Shown: in pieces, positions 34,805-43,564 of the stretch
Layout: each line of letters begins with the position of its first letter
Numbering within the stretch: the first letter of the stretch is position 1
Assembly: GCA_963977005.1 (NCBI GenBank)
Contig: CAXBMQ010000009.1
Location: forward strand, 1-64,000
DNA length: 64,000 nucleotides
Direction: 5' to 3'
From: CAXBCP01 sp963977005
GTDB taxonomy: Bacteria > Pseudomonadota > Alphaproteobacteria > MPNO01 > UBA830
Program-made: the position numbers and the translations under genes
The notes under the pieces: model-generated
Told to the model about the DNA's origin: nothing
Database searches by the model: none
What the model saw: only the letters and a program-made list of their open reading frames with translations

Positions 34805-34971
34805 GTGCTTGCGGGTCGCCCAAAAAGGCTACCTAGGATTAGGTGAGAAATAGTGTTCGGTCAAACGGCGCATCTGGGCCAACCCATTGCGCGCTGTGCA
34901 TACCTTTGGAACGTGATTCTTGTTAACCTCGACACTGCAGAAAAAGGTGACCAAACAGGAGAGGCAAGGTG

Positions 34972-35835
34972 ATGCGCCCCGAAATCGCGTGTTTTTTCGA
35001 TGACAAGACGAATTCCGCCTCCTATGTCGTCCACGACCCCGAAACGAAGCAGGCGGCGGTCATCGACCCGGTCCTGGATTTCGATCCTGTCTCGGGACGC
35101 ACGTCGACCGACAGCGCCGGCAGGATCGCCGCACACGTCGCCGAGGCAGGCCTGACGGTCGCCTGGATACTCGAAACCCACGTTCACGCCGATCACCTGA
35201 CCGCCTCGGTCTGGCTGAAGCAACAGCTCGGCGGCAAATCCGCCATCGGCCAGGGTATTACCGAGGTGCAGAAAACATTCGGCGCGCTGTTCAACGTGAC
35301 CGACAACCTGCCGCCAGACGGCTCGCAGTTCGATGAAACCTTCGCCGACGGCGCGACCTTCAGGATCGGCAATATCGAGGTCCGCGTGATGGCGACGCCC
35401 GGCCACACGCCGGCCTGCGTTACCTATATCGTCGGCGATGCGTGTTTTGTCGGCGACACCATGTTCATGCCCGATTCGGGCACCGCGCGCTGCGACTTCC
35501 CCGGCGGCGATGCGAAGCGGCTGTTCGAGTCGCTCCAGAAAATTCTCTCCCTGCCCGAAGATATGCGTCTGTTCGTCTGTCACGATTACGGTGCGGGCGG
35601 CACCCGCGATTTCGCCTGGGAAACCACGGTCGGCGAACAGCGCGACACCAATATCCATATCGGCGGCGGCGCGCTTGAACACGACTACGTCCAGATGCGC
35701 CGCGACCGCGATGCGACCCTGTCCCTGCCGCGCCTGATCGTGCCCGCCGTGCAGGTGAACATGCGCGCCGGCGAAATGCCGCCGGCTGAGGCGAACGGAA
35801 CGTCCTATATCAAGCTGCCGGTGGACGTTCTGTAA
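34972..35835 (+). CDS. Metallo-beta-lactamase-fold persulfide dioxygenase-like protein
   Basis: The 287-residue protein is an ETHE1/Blh-type metallo-beta-lactamase. Metal ligands are in THVHADHLTAS, GHTPACVTY, GDTMFMPD and CHDYGAGG. This group oxidises glutathione persulfide to sulfite with iron and oxygen. It is divergent from soeABC, which would oxidise the sulfite to sulfate, so the assignment is strengthened by context. The ATG at 34972 is preferred over GTG at 34969; AGGAGAGG lies upstream. The C-terminal VPAVQVNMRAGEMPPAE resembles Blh proteins of bacterial sulfide-responsive operons. Confidence 0.85.
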   Translation: MRPEIACFFDDKTNSASYVVHDPETKQAAVIDPVLDFDPVSGRTSTDSAGRIAAHVAEAGLTVAWILETHVHADHLTASVWLKQQLGGKSAIGQGITEVQKTFGALFNVTDNLPPDGSQFDETFADGATFRIGNIEVRVMATPGHTPACVTYIVGDACFVGDTMFMPDSGTARCDFPGGDAKRLFESLQKILSLPEDMRLFVCHDYGAGGTRDFAWETTVGEQRDTNIHIGGGALEHDYVQMRRDRDATLSLPRLIVPAVQVNMRAGEMPPAEANGTSYIKLPVDVL

Positions 35836-35949
35836 GGCAGGACGCCGTTTTGTGAAATATTTGTGAAATCCGCGTCCGGCTGTTTTCGACCGATGCCGGT
35901 TTGACCATACTGCCCGCCGGGTAAAGCTATCGTATCGGAGGCAGCCGCT

Positions 35950-36993
35950 ATGGCGATCGGGATCAACGGGATGGGTCGCATCGGCAGGTTGACCCTGCGC
36001 GCGGCAATGGGTGGCGTGCCGCGCGACGCGGCCGACCCGAACGGCGCGACCGGACTGGACATCGCCCATGTAAACGAGATTTCCGGCGGCGCAAAGACCG
36101 CGGCGCATCTGCTGGAATTTGACACGGTGCAGGGCCGCTGGCGTACCGGGATCGAGGTCGGGGACGGAGAATCTCTGTCCATCGGCGGCAAGCGCATAAC
36201 GTTTTCCGCAGAGGCCCGTCCCGGCGACGTTCCCTGGGGCGATCTCGGCTGCGAGGTCGTGCTGGAATGCACGGGGCGATTCCGCTCGGTGGAGACGCTC
36301 CAGCCCTATTTCGACCGCGGCGTGAAACGCGTGATCGTGGCCGCTCCGGTGAAGGAGCCCGAGGTTCTGAACATCGTCATGGGCGTGAATGACGACCGCT
36401 ACGACCCGGGCGCGCACACGATGGTCACGGCGGCCTCCTGTACGACGAACTGCCTGGCGCCCGTGGTCAAGGTCGTCCACGAGGCCCTCGGCATCCGCCA
36501 CGGCCAGATCACGACGATCCATAATCCGACGAATACCAATTTCGTCGTGGATGCGCCCCACAAGGATCTGCGCCGGGCCCGTTCGGCCCTGGCGTCGCTG
36601 CAGCCGACCACCACGGGAAGCGCCACCGCCATCGGCCTGATCTTCCCGGAACTCGCCGGCAAGCTGGACGGTCATGCCGTCCGCGCCCCCGTCCTGAATG
36701 CGAGCCTGACCGATTGTGTGTTCGAACTGGAACGCGAGACCAAGGCCGACGACGTAAACGCCCTGTTCGCGGACGCCGCGGCGGGCCCGCTTGCCGGTAT
36801 CCTCGGCGTCGAGCACCGGCCCCTTGTTTCGGCCGATTTCGCGGGGGACAGCCGAAGTGCGATCGTCGATACGGCAAGCACCATCGTCACAGACGGCACC
36901 TTGCTGAAAGTTTATGCCTGGTACGACAATGAACTGGGTTATTCCTGCCGGATGGTCGATCTCGCAAACAAGCTGATCGCGGAAGGTCTGTGA
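35950..36993 (+). CDS. ArsJ-associated glyceraldehyde-3-phosphate dehydrogenase
   Basis: The 347-residue enzyme is a GAPDH homologue. The nucleotide-binding start is MAIGINGMGRIGRL, and the catalytic Cys is in AASCTTNCLAP, with the NPTNTN segment after it. The C-terminus has YDNELGYSCRMVDL. Only eight bases separate it from arsJ, the arrangement in which GAPDH uses arsenate in place of phosphate to form 1-arseno-3-phosphoglycerate for export. The segment LDIAHVNEISGGAKTAAHLL fits this subgroup. GGAGG precedes the ATG. A housekeeping role cannot be excluded by sequence alone. Confidence 0.9.
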   Translation: MAIGINGMGRIGRLTLRAAMGGVPRDAADPNGATGLDIAHVNEISGGAKTAAHLLEFDTVQGRWRTGIEVGDGESLSIGGKRITFSAEARPGDVPWGDLGCEVVLECTGRFRSVETLQPYFDRGVKRVIVAAPVKEPEVLNIVMGVNDDRYDPGAHTMVTAASCTTNCLAPVVKVVHEALGIRHGQITTIHNPTNTNFVVDAPHKDLRRARSALASLQPTTTGSATAIGLIFPELAGKLDGHAVRAPVLNASLTDCVFELERETKADDVNALFADAAAGPLAGILGVEHRPLVSADFAGDSRSAIVDTASTIVTDGTLLKVYAWYDNELGYSCRMVDLANKLIAEGL

Positions 36994-37000
36994 ACGCGTC

Positions 37001-38221
37001 ATGCGCAACTACCTGATCGTCACGGCGTCCTACTGGGGCTTTACGCTGACGGATGGCGCATTGCGCATGCTCGTGCTGCTCCATTTCTACGGGCTCGGGT
37101 ATTCGCCGTTTACGCTGGCGTTTCTGTTCCTCCTGTACGAGGCGGCGGGCATTGTGGCGAACCTGGGCGGGGGCTGGCTGGCGGCGCGCTTCGGCATCCG
37201 GCGCATGCTTTCCCTGGGTCTCAGCCTGCAGATCGTCGGCCTGTTGTTCCTGTCGGTGCTCGATCCCGGCTGGAGCGCGGCGCTTTCCGTCGTCTGGGTT
37301 GTCGCGGCGCAGGGCATCGCCGGCGTCGCCAAGGACATCACCAAGACGGCGTCCAAGTCCGCGATCAAGATCACGTCCGTGGCGGGCAATACCCAGCTTT
37401 TCCGCTGGGTCGCGTGGTTCACCGGGTCGAAGAACGCGACCAAGGGGTTCGGGTTCTTCCTCGGCGGGGTCCTGCTCGATGCCGCCGGGTTCGCGCCGGC
37501 CCTGTGGCTGATGGCGGCCCTGCTGGCGGTCATTCTTTTTTCCTGCGTGGCGACGCTGCCGTCCGGTCTCGGCGCGACCGGTGCGTCGAAATCCGTCCGC
37601 GAACTGTTCGGCAAGTCCGCCGGGGTCAATATTCTCGCCGCGGCGCGCATCTTCATGTTCGGCGCGCGCGACGTCTGGTTCGTCGTGGGTCTGCCGGTTT
37701 TCCTCTACTCCGCCGGGTGGGATTTCTGGGAGGTCGGCGGTTTCCTCGCCGTCTGGACAATCGCCTATGGCGCGATCCAGGCGCTCGCACCGTCACTGGT
37801 AACGCGTAGCGCCGACGGCCTCAGCCGCGAGGTACCGGCCGCCCGGTTGTGGGTTATCGCGCTGACGGTCATCCCCGCGCTGCTCATCGCCGCGCTTGAG
37901 GCCGGAGCCGCGCTGCCCGTCTCGCCTGCGACAGTCGTCGTGGCGAGCCTGATGCTGTTCGGGCTCCCTTTTGCCGTGAACTCTTCCCTGCACTCCTATC
38001 TCATCCTCGCCTATGCCGGCTCGAAGAAGGCGGCCGAGGATGTCGGTTTCTATTACGCCGCCAACGCCGCCGGGCGGCTGATGGGGACTCTGCTTTCGGG
38101 CCTGCTCTACCAGGTCGGCGGGCTGACCGCGTGCATCCTGGGATCGTTTCTCATGCTCGCGCTTTGCACCGCGATCACTTTCCTATTGCCCCGATCCGCA
38201 CAGCGCGAGGCCGTGGCCTGA
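37001..38221 (+). CDS. arsJ: Organo-arsenical efflux permease ArsJ
   Basis: The 406-residue MFS transporter exports 1-arseno-3-phosphoglycerate. The N-terminus MRNYLIVTASYWGFTLTDGA and the segment GIAGVAKDITKTASKSAIK are characteristic of ArsJ. About twelve hydrophobic helices are apparent. It follows its GAPDH partner by eight bases, forming a two-gene arsenate-resistance unit. No arsR regulator or arsC reductase is next to it, so control must come from elsewhere or be constitutive. The next gene is convergent, ending 21 bp away. Confidence 0.93.
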   Translation: MRNYLIVTASYWGFTLTDGALRMLVLLHFYGLGYSPFTLAFLFLLYEAAGIVANLGGGWLAARFGIRRMLSLGLSLQIVGLLFLSVLDPGWSAALSVVWVVAAQGIAGVAKDITKTASKSAIKITSVAGNTQLFRWVAWFTGSKNATKGFGFFLGGVLLDAAGFAPALWLMAALLAVILFSCVATLPSGLGATGASKSVRELFGKSAGVNILAAARIFMFGARDVWFVVGLPVFLYSAGWDFWEVGGFLAVWTIAYGAIQALAPSLVTRSADGLSREVPAARLWVIALTVIPALLIAALEAGAALPVSPATVVVASLMLFGLPFAVNSSLHSYLILAYAGSKKAAEDVGFYYAANAAGRLMGTLLSGLLYQVGGLTACILGSFLMLALCTAITFLLPRSAQREAVA

Positions 38222-38242
38222 TTCCGTTGCAATTGGTGCGGC

Positions 38243-38752
38243 CTATTTCAAACCTGACGCAGCATCGCCGCTTCGCCTGAGGGTCACCGCGCCGGTCCCG
38301 AGCTGCCGGCCCGGCGGGGGGCCGGATTCGAGTTCCGCGCGGAGCGCGTCCGAGGCATATTTCAGGGCGGCGCTGTTCCGTTTGACTGCGGTCAAGACCA
38401 GGTCCCGGTCCGCCTGCAGGCGCGCCGAAGCGTGCTTCAGCGCGACGCCCCATTTTCTGACCGCGCGCAGCACGACGTCGCGGTCGTCGCGCAGGGCCGG
38501 TGCGGCGAATTCCAGCGCGATCGCCCATTTGCCAACCGCCGCCAGGACGATTTTCCGGTCGCCGCGGAGATCTTCGGCGACGAATTCGAGCGCCCGTCCG
38601 TTCTGCCGGACAGCCGCCAGCGCCACGCCGGGATCCGCCCGCAGCCGCGCGGAGGCGTATTTGATTGCCACACCCGATTTCCGGACGGCTGCGCGCACGA
38701 GACCCGGGTCATCGCGCTGTGCCGCAGTGGCGTCTGACAGATCTGTCGTCAT
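38243..38752 (-). CDS. DUF4116-type repeat protein
   Basis: The 169-residue protein is made of five head-to-tail 25-residue units starting at about residues 15, 40, 65, 90 and 115. The consensus is D-x-x-V-x-x-A-V-x-x-x-x-x-A-L-x-x-A-S-x-x-L-R. Units include DRDVVLRAVRKWGVALKHAS and DRDLVLTAVKRNSAALKYAS. The pattern matches DUF4116 repeats, which form helical arrays, probably for protein binding. There is no signal peptide or catalytic motif. A Gly/Pro-rich tail follows the last unit. AGGA precedes the ATG at 38752. The function is unknown. Confidence 0.75.
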   Translation of the reverse strand: MTTDLSDATAAQRDDPGLVRAAVRKSGVAIKYASARLRADPGVALAAVRQNGRALEFVAEDLRGDRKIVLAAVGKWAIALEFAAPALRDDRDVVLRAVRKWGVALKHASARLQADRDLVLTAVKRNSAALKYASDALRAELESGPPPGRQLGTGAVTLRRSGDAASGLK

Positions 38753-38882
38753 CGAAAGTCCTCGCCGGTCAGGGTGAAGGAGCGCCAGTATGGCAGGTTC
38801 ATGATGCACCGGCGACGGGCATGGACGACCGCTGGGCGCATTCCCCGCTGGTCTCCCGCCGCATATGCGCTAGGTTATCCAA

Positions 38883-39890
38883 ATGGTTCAACTCTCTGTC
38901 CTCGACCTTGCCAATATCGGCGAGGGATTCACCCCCGCCGACGCGCTCGCCAACGCGCTCGACCTTGCGCAGCACGCCGAGGCCGCCGGCTATAACCGTT
39001 TCTGGCTGGCCGAACACCATAACCTCGCCGGCATCGCCAGCGCGGCCACGGCCGTGTGTATCTGCCACGTCGCCGGCGGCACCAGTACGATCCGGGTCGG
39101 TGCGGGCGGTGTGATGCTGCCCAATCACTCGCCGATGGTGATCGCCGAACAGTTCGGCACGCTGGCGACGTTGTTTCCCGGCCGTATCGATCTCGGGCTC
39201 GGCCGCGCGCCGGGTACCGATCAGCATACGCTCCGCGCGCTGCGCCGCGGCCCGGAATCGTCGGAACGCTTTCCACAGGACGTGGTCGAGCTGCGGGCGT
39301 TGCTCGGACCGCCGCAGGAAAACCAGTTCATCCACGCGATCCCGGGCGAGGATACCAACGTGCCGCTGTGGATCCTCGGCTCAAGCCTGTTCGGTGCGCA
39401 GCTTGCCGCCATGCTGGGCCTGCCTTACGCCTTCGCCTCGCACTTCGCGCCGCAGGCGCTGATGCAGGCGGTGGAGATTTACCGGGAGCGGTTCGAGCCG
39501 TCGGAGCAACTCGCCCGGCCTTACGTGATGGTCGGCTGCAACGCCATCGTTGCCGACACCGAGGAAGAGGCAAAGCGGCTGTTTACCTCGCCGCAGCAGA
39601 ATTCCACCCGCATGGTGCGCGGCACCCGTGGCAAGCTGCCGCCGCCGATCGACGATATAGAGGAATTCTGGTCGCCGATGGAAAAAGCGCAGGCATCGTC
39701 GATGCTCGCGTGTTCGTATTACGGCTCGCCGCAGACGATCGGGGACAAGCTTGCCACGCTCATCGAGGCGACCGGCGCCGACGAGCTGATGGTCGCGGCG
39801 GCAATCTGGGATCACAAGGCGCGGGTGCATTCGTTCGAACTGCTGGCCGATGCGATGGGTCAGGAACGGCGTTTTCGGCATACCGGCTGA
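38883..39890 (+). CDS. LLM-class flavin-dependent oxidoreductase
   Basis: The 335-residue protein belongs to the luciferase-like monooxygenase family, MsnO8/YhbW-type. It shows SVLDLANIGEGFTPADAL at the N-terminus, the loop RFWLAEHHNLAGIASA, VRVG-type IRVGAGGVMLPNHSPMVIAE and FPGRIDLGLGRAPGTD. It is unrelated in context to the flavin monooxygenase at 3416-4588. The gene stands alone between the leftward DUF4116 gene and the convergent BenE transporter. Substrate unknown. Confidence 0.9.
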   Translation: MVQLSVLDLANIGEGFTPADALANALDLAQHAEAAGYNRFWLAEHHNLAGIASAATAVCICHVAGGTSTIRVGAGGVMLPNHSPMVIAEQFGTLATLFPGRIDLGLGRAPGTDQHTLRALRRGPESSERFPQDVVELRALLGPPQENQFIHAIPGEDTNVPLWILGSSLFGAQLAAMLGLPYAFASHFAPQALMQAVEIYRERFEPSEQLARPYVMVGCNAIVADTEEEAKRLFTSPQQNSTRMVRGTRGKLPPPIDDIEEFWSPMEKAQASSMLACSYYGSPQTIGDKLATLIEATGADELMVAAAIWDHKARVHSFELLADAMGQERRFRHTG

Positions 39891-39902
39891 GGCGGTCCGC
39901 GC

Positions 39903-41069
39903 TCAACGTCCGCTATACGCATCGCGTTCCAGGCATCGTGAGATCAAATAGCCGAAGACCAGTCCCCAAAATGCCGCGCCGATGCCGAATGGCTGGATAC
40001 CCGAAACCGTTACGACAAACGCCACCAGCGCCCCGGTCCGGAATTCGCCGGCAAACGCGGTGGTCATTGAATCCCGCAAAACACCGAACAGGGCGAGCCC
40101 CGCGACAATCGTTATGAGCGCGCCCGGGAAGGCGGGGGCCAGGCCAATGGCGGTCGGTGCGAAGGCGGCGATCACAAGGAACAGCGCACCGAAAATAATC
40201 ACGCCGATATACCAGTGCTCCTTCCGTCCGGAAGCGGTCATCATCGCGAGCGACGGGCCGGCGAAACACGTCGGTACCGAGCCGAATACCGCGAGGGCAA
40301 ACGAACTGACGCCACACATCGTCGTCAGAAAATTGACGGGTGCGTCGATGCCCTTGCTACGCGCGAGAACGAAACCCTGTGCGTTGTGAATGCCGATAAC
40401 GGTGACGGTAAGCGGAATCACGAGATCGACCATGGCGCGAAGCGAGAACTGCGGAACGTAAAAATTAGGCGTTGCCAATTTCAGCGGAATAGACTGGCCG
40501 GGGGAAAAGCCTCCAGTTGCAAGCGCGAACGCGATACCGGTTGCGAGGGCGGCGAGGAGCGGCGGAACGACGCGCGCCGCCGACGGGATTGCCGCCGTGG
40601 TCACGTAGGTGCCGACCATGATGGTGGCCAACCATAACGAGTGGTCGAACGTACCGACAATATCGAGCGCGAATTTCAGGAACACACCGGCGACCATGCC
40701 AAACACGATCGGCATCGGAACGACGTCCATCACTCGTCGGATCCAGCCGGTCATGCCGAGGACGGTGACAACCGCACCGACGGCGCAATACGCACCGATG
40801 ATTTCGGCAAAACTGTAGCGTTCTAGCGCGGGTCCGACGAGGACCGCTCCGGCGATCGTCCAGGCCATCGGCAAAGGCTGGCGATATCGAAGGGCAAAGG
40901 CGATGGACATCAGTCCGGTAATGCCGTAGCCGCCGAATGCCCAGGATACGAGATCGGATTCGCTAAGCCCGCCGCTCCGCGCGATCGATACCATGATTGC
41001 AAGCGGGCCGATGCCGAACAGAACCGCGACCAGCGCATTGCTGACGATGTCGCGTCGGTCGGATTTCAC
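39903..41069 (-). CDS. BenE-family benzoate/proton symporter-like transporter
   Basis: The 388-residue membrane protein has about twelve hydrophobic helices and the BenE-family segments SWAFGGYGITGLMSIAFALR, GWIRRVMDVVPMPIVFGM and GIHNAQGFVLAR. BenE homologues take up benzoate and relatives by proton symport. No aromatic degradation genes are adjacent, so the substrate may differ. It converges with the upstream flavin oxidoreductase gene. Its promoter should be in the 196-bp gap to the MmcQ/YjbR gene, which diverges. Confidence 0.88.
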   Translation of the reverse strand: MKSDRRDIVSNALVAVLFGIGPLAIMVSIARSGGLSESDLVSWAFGGYGITGLMSIAFALRYRQPLPMAWTIAGAVLVGPALERYSFAEIIGAYCAVGAVVTVLGMTGWIRRVMDVVPMPIVFGMVAGVFLKFALDIVGTFDHSLWLATIMVGTYVTTAAIPSAARVVPPLLAALATGIAFALATGGFSPGQSIPLKLATPNFYVPQFSLRAMVDLVIPLTVTVIGIHNAQGFVLARSKGIDAPVNFLTTMCGVSSFALAVFGSVPTCFAGPSLAMMTASGRKEHWYIGVIIFGALFLVIAAFAPTAIGLAPAFPGALITIVAGLALFGVLRDSMTTAFAGEFRTGALVAFVVTVSGIQPFGIGAAFWGLVFGYLISRCLERDAYSGR

Positions 41070-41265
41070 GAAGGTGCACCGTCATAAGTGCGCGCCGCCG
41101 GGCTTTGTTGGCAGTCTGTTTGCATGGCCTGACTGTCTCACCCCTGGATTTAGGTGTCCATACAGGTGCTCCGGACCGAGCGGTACCGATTTACCCCCGA
41201 CGTTTTATCTTCCCGTACCTTTTTTACTCACTGTCTTGAATGCGGGACCCGGAGGACGTCAAACC

Positions 41266-41640
41266 GTGCAAATATGTAATGTCATGACCTACGAAGAATT
41301 CAACGCATTCTGCAAAAACCTGCCGGCTAGCACCTACGTGAACCAGTGGGGCGGCTCGCACGTGTGGAAAGTCGGCGGCAAGGTATTTGCCGTTGGTGGC
41401 TGGGCGGACGGTGTTCCCGCCTATACGTTCAAGGTTTCCGACATAGCCTTCGAATTCCTGCGCGACCAGCCGGGCCTGCGCCCCGCGCCCTATCTGGCGT
41501 CGCGCGGGCTGAAATGGATCCAGCATTACGCGGCCCCGGGTCTGGGGGATGACGATCTGGAGGATTACCTGCGCGAATCCCACGAGATCGTTACCCGCGG
41601 CCTGACAAAGAAACGCCGGGCGGAACTCGGGTTCGACTGA
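41266..41640 (+). CDS. MmcQ/YjbR-family protein
   Basis: The protein of 118-124 residues is a small MmcQ/YjbR double-wing domain. It starts MTYEEFNAFCKNLPAS and includes the conserved region HVWKVGGKVFAVGGW and LRPAPYLASRGLKWIQHY. The GTG at 41266 has GGAGG ten bases upstream, whereas the ATG at 41284 lacks one, so the longer form is chosen; the alternative is the ATG. Members have a CyaY-like fold and may bind DNA or other proteins; no activity is proven. Confidence 0.85.
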   Translation: MQICNVMTYEEFNAFCKNLPASTYVNQWGGSHVWKVGGKVFAVGGWADGVPAYTFKVSDIAFEFLRDQPGLRPAPYLASRGLKWIQHYAAPGLGDDDLEDYLRESHEIVTRGLTKKRRAELGFD

Positions 41641-41813
41641 GTTCGGCCGGGGTTTCCCCGTTTCGAGCGCCCGGCCCCGCGGCTGGCGACCCGGACCCGC
41701 GTCCCCATACAAGGTTATGTTAACCTTTCGCCGCTACACCGAATAACATGTTGAATCATCAGCTGATTGTCGGCGCGTTCCATGCCGGCGCGCCGGTGAC
41801 AGTGTAGGCAAGC

Positions 41814-42788
41814 GTGAGACAAACCGTGCAAGATGCGCACCCAAATCAGTTCCTGACGGGAATGGACGATGACGGCCGTGTTCAGGTCGCGGGCCGGGTC
41901 GGTGCCGTTCTTGCGGAGGCGGCAACGCCGGCCGCCGACCGCCGGGCGGCGGAACTGCTGGCGCACGACCTGGCAAAGGACGCGATCGAGCGCGTCCGCA
42001 GCGCGCTGTCCGACGCGATCAAGAATGCGCGCCACCTGCCGCGAACGCTGGCGATGATGATCGCGCACGATGTGGACTCCGTGGCTTGTCCGTTTCTGCA
42101 GGCAACCGACGTGTTCACCGAGACCGACTGGCAATCGCTGGTCCTGACCGTTTCGCGGAATGCCCGGATCTCGGTTGCCCGGCGGCAATCGATTTCCGCC
42201 CCGCTTGCCCTGTCGCTTGCCGAGGTCGGCGATTCGGTCGTTGCCGAAACACTGGTCGGAAACCCGGCCGCGCCGATGAGTGCCGCCGTGTGCGATGTGC
42301 TTCTGGGGCGTTTCGAATCGGAAATCTGGGTGCTCGATAAAATGGCCGAGCGCGGGGATCTGCTCGCCGATATCGTGACGCGGCTGGTTCTCAAGGTTTC
42401 GGCCGCTGCTCGGGAAAAACTCGGTGCCGCCTACGGACTTGACGATTTTACCGCCCCCGTGGCGGCCCAGGCGGAGGCGACCGCGGTGCTGAAAACCGTC
42501 GCCCCGATGTCGCGCAAGGAACTCGTCGCCGCCGCCGAAACCCTGCACGCCGAGCAGCGCCTGACGCCGTTTCTCATGCTGACCGCCCTGCGCGAACGTC
42601 AGCTTGCTTTCCTCGAGGTCGCGCTGTCGGTTGTGTCGGGCCGCAGCATCGAACATGTGCGAAGCGTCCTCGAACGGGCGGATACGGCGACCGTCGCCGG
42701 ACTTCTCGAAAAGGCCGGCATACCTGCCGCAATGCTCGGCGATTTTCATGCCGAAATCGACGCGGTCCGGATGGCGAAGAAGGCCTGA
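41814..42788 (+). CDS. DUF2336 domain-containing protein
   Basis: The 324-residue protein matches the alphaproteobacterial DUF2336 family. It is almost entirely alpha-helical, with HEAT-like repeats such as LPRTLAMMIAHDVDSVACPF and RLVLKVSAAAREKLGAAYGL. No catalytic residues are evident, and no signal peptide. The start is a GTG with a modest upstream AGG. The family's role is unknown, although a regulatory scaffold is a common guess. It converges with the iron-sulfur subunit gene. Confidence 0.85.
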   Translation: MRQTVQDAHPNQFLTGMDDDGRVQVAGRVGAVLAEAATPAADRRAAELLAHDLAKDAIERVRSALSDAIKNARHLPRTLAMMIAHDVDSVACPFLQATDVFTETDWQSLVLTVSRNARISVARRQSISAPLALSLAEVGDSVVAETLVGNPAAPMSAAVCDVLLGRFESEIWVLDKMAERGDLLADIVTRLVLKVSAAAREKLGAAYGLDDFTAPVAAQAEATAVLKTVAPMSRKELVAAAETLHAEQRLTPFLMLTALRERQLAFLEVALSVVSGRSIEHVRSVLERADTATVAGLLEKAGIPAAMLGDFHAEIDAVRMAKKA

Positions 42789-42823
42789 GAACCGGCGCGC
42801 CGGCGGACGTCCGCAAACCGGTC

Positions 42824-43564
42824 TCAGATCGGGTCGGCATCCGCCGGAAGACGATCGCCGGCGGCGACGACCATGGGCCGGACGACCTTGCCCATCAGAT
42901 CGATCCCGACGCCGCATTTGCACCCCTTGCAGCCGACGCAGGCATCCAGGCCAAGTTCCATCGCGTGATCGAGCGCCGCGGCCTTCCCGGCGTCCGATGT
43001 CAGCGGATCGATCCGGATGCGTTGCAGCTTGAGCAGAGAGAACGGGTTGCCCCAGCGATAGCCGTCCGCCGGGTCGGGCGCGGCATCTCCCGGCATCTCG
43101 CCGGGCAAACCGCCGTCGAAATTGCGGGCATGCATCGGGCAATTGTGCAGGCAGGCGTAGCATTCGATACACGCCGTCAGTGCGTGGTAATCGTCCGGCG
43201 CCTCGACGTTCAGGTCGTTGCCCTGTCCGGCATCCGCAAGCCGGCCGCGCATCTGGCGCGCAATCCCGTCGCGGCGCACGACAAGATCGCTGAGCACCGG
43301 GAGCGTCGCCATCGGCGATATCCGGTCGCCCTCGCGTGCCCGGGCGCGACAGGCCACGCGCGGCCTGTCGTTTACATCGACCGTGCACACGCCGCAGTTC
43401 CGCGCCCGGCAGCCATAGCGATAGGCGAGATCGGGAATCTCCGTCGCCTGGGCCTGCAACAATACGTCGAGCACCATCGGTTTTTCGTCTTCCGCGCGGA
43501 GCCGGTAGTCATAGGAAACGACGGCGTCCTTGCCATCTCGGCGGGTGACGATCTCGACCTTCAT
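42824..43564 (-). CDS. Succinate dehydrogenase/fumarate reductase-like iron-sulfur subunit
   Basis: The 246-residue protein has an N-terminal plant-type [2Fe-2S] domain with C-x4-C-x2-C-x11-C (RARNCGVCTVDVNDRPRVAC) and two C-terminal cluster motifs. They are CIECYACLHNCPMHARN and the unusual CVGCKGCKCGVGID, whose spacing differs from standard SdhB and which lacks the usual Pro. Its start overlaps the flavoprotein gene's stop by four bases (ATGA). No cytochrome b or membrane-anchor gene follows, so it may form a soluble complex or pair with a distant anchor. Confidence 0.85.
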   Translation of the reverse strand: MKVEIVTRRDGKDAVVSYDYRLRAEDEKPMVLDVLLQAQATEIPDLAYRYGCRARNCGVCTVDVNDRPRVACRARAREGDRISPMATLPVLSDLVVRRDGIARQMRGRLADAGQGNDLNVEAPDDYHALTACIECYACLHNCPMHARNFDGGLPGEMPGDAAPDPADGYRWGNPFSLLKLQRIRIDPLTSDAGKAAALDHAMELGLDACVGCKGCKCGVGIDLMGKVVRPMVVAAGDRLPADADPI

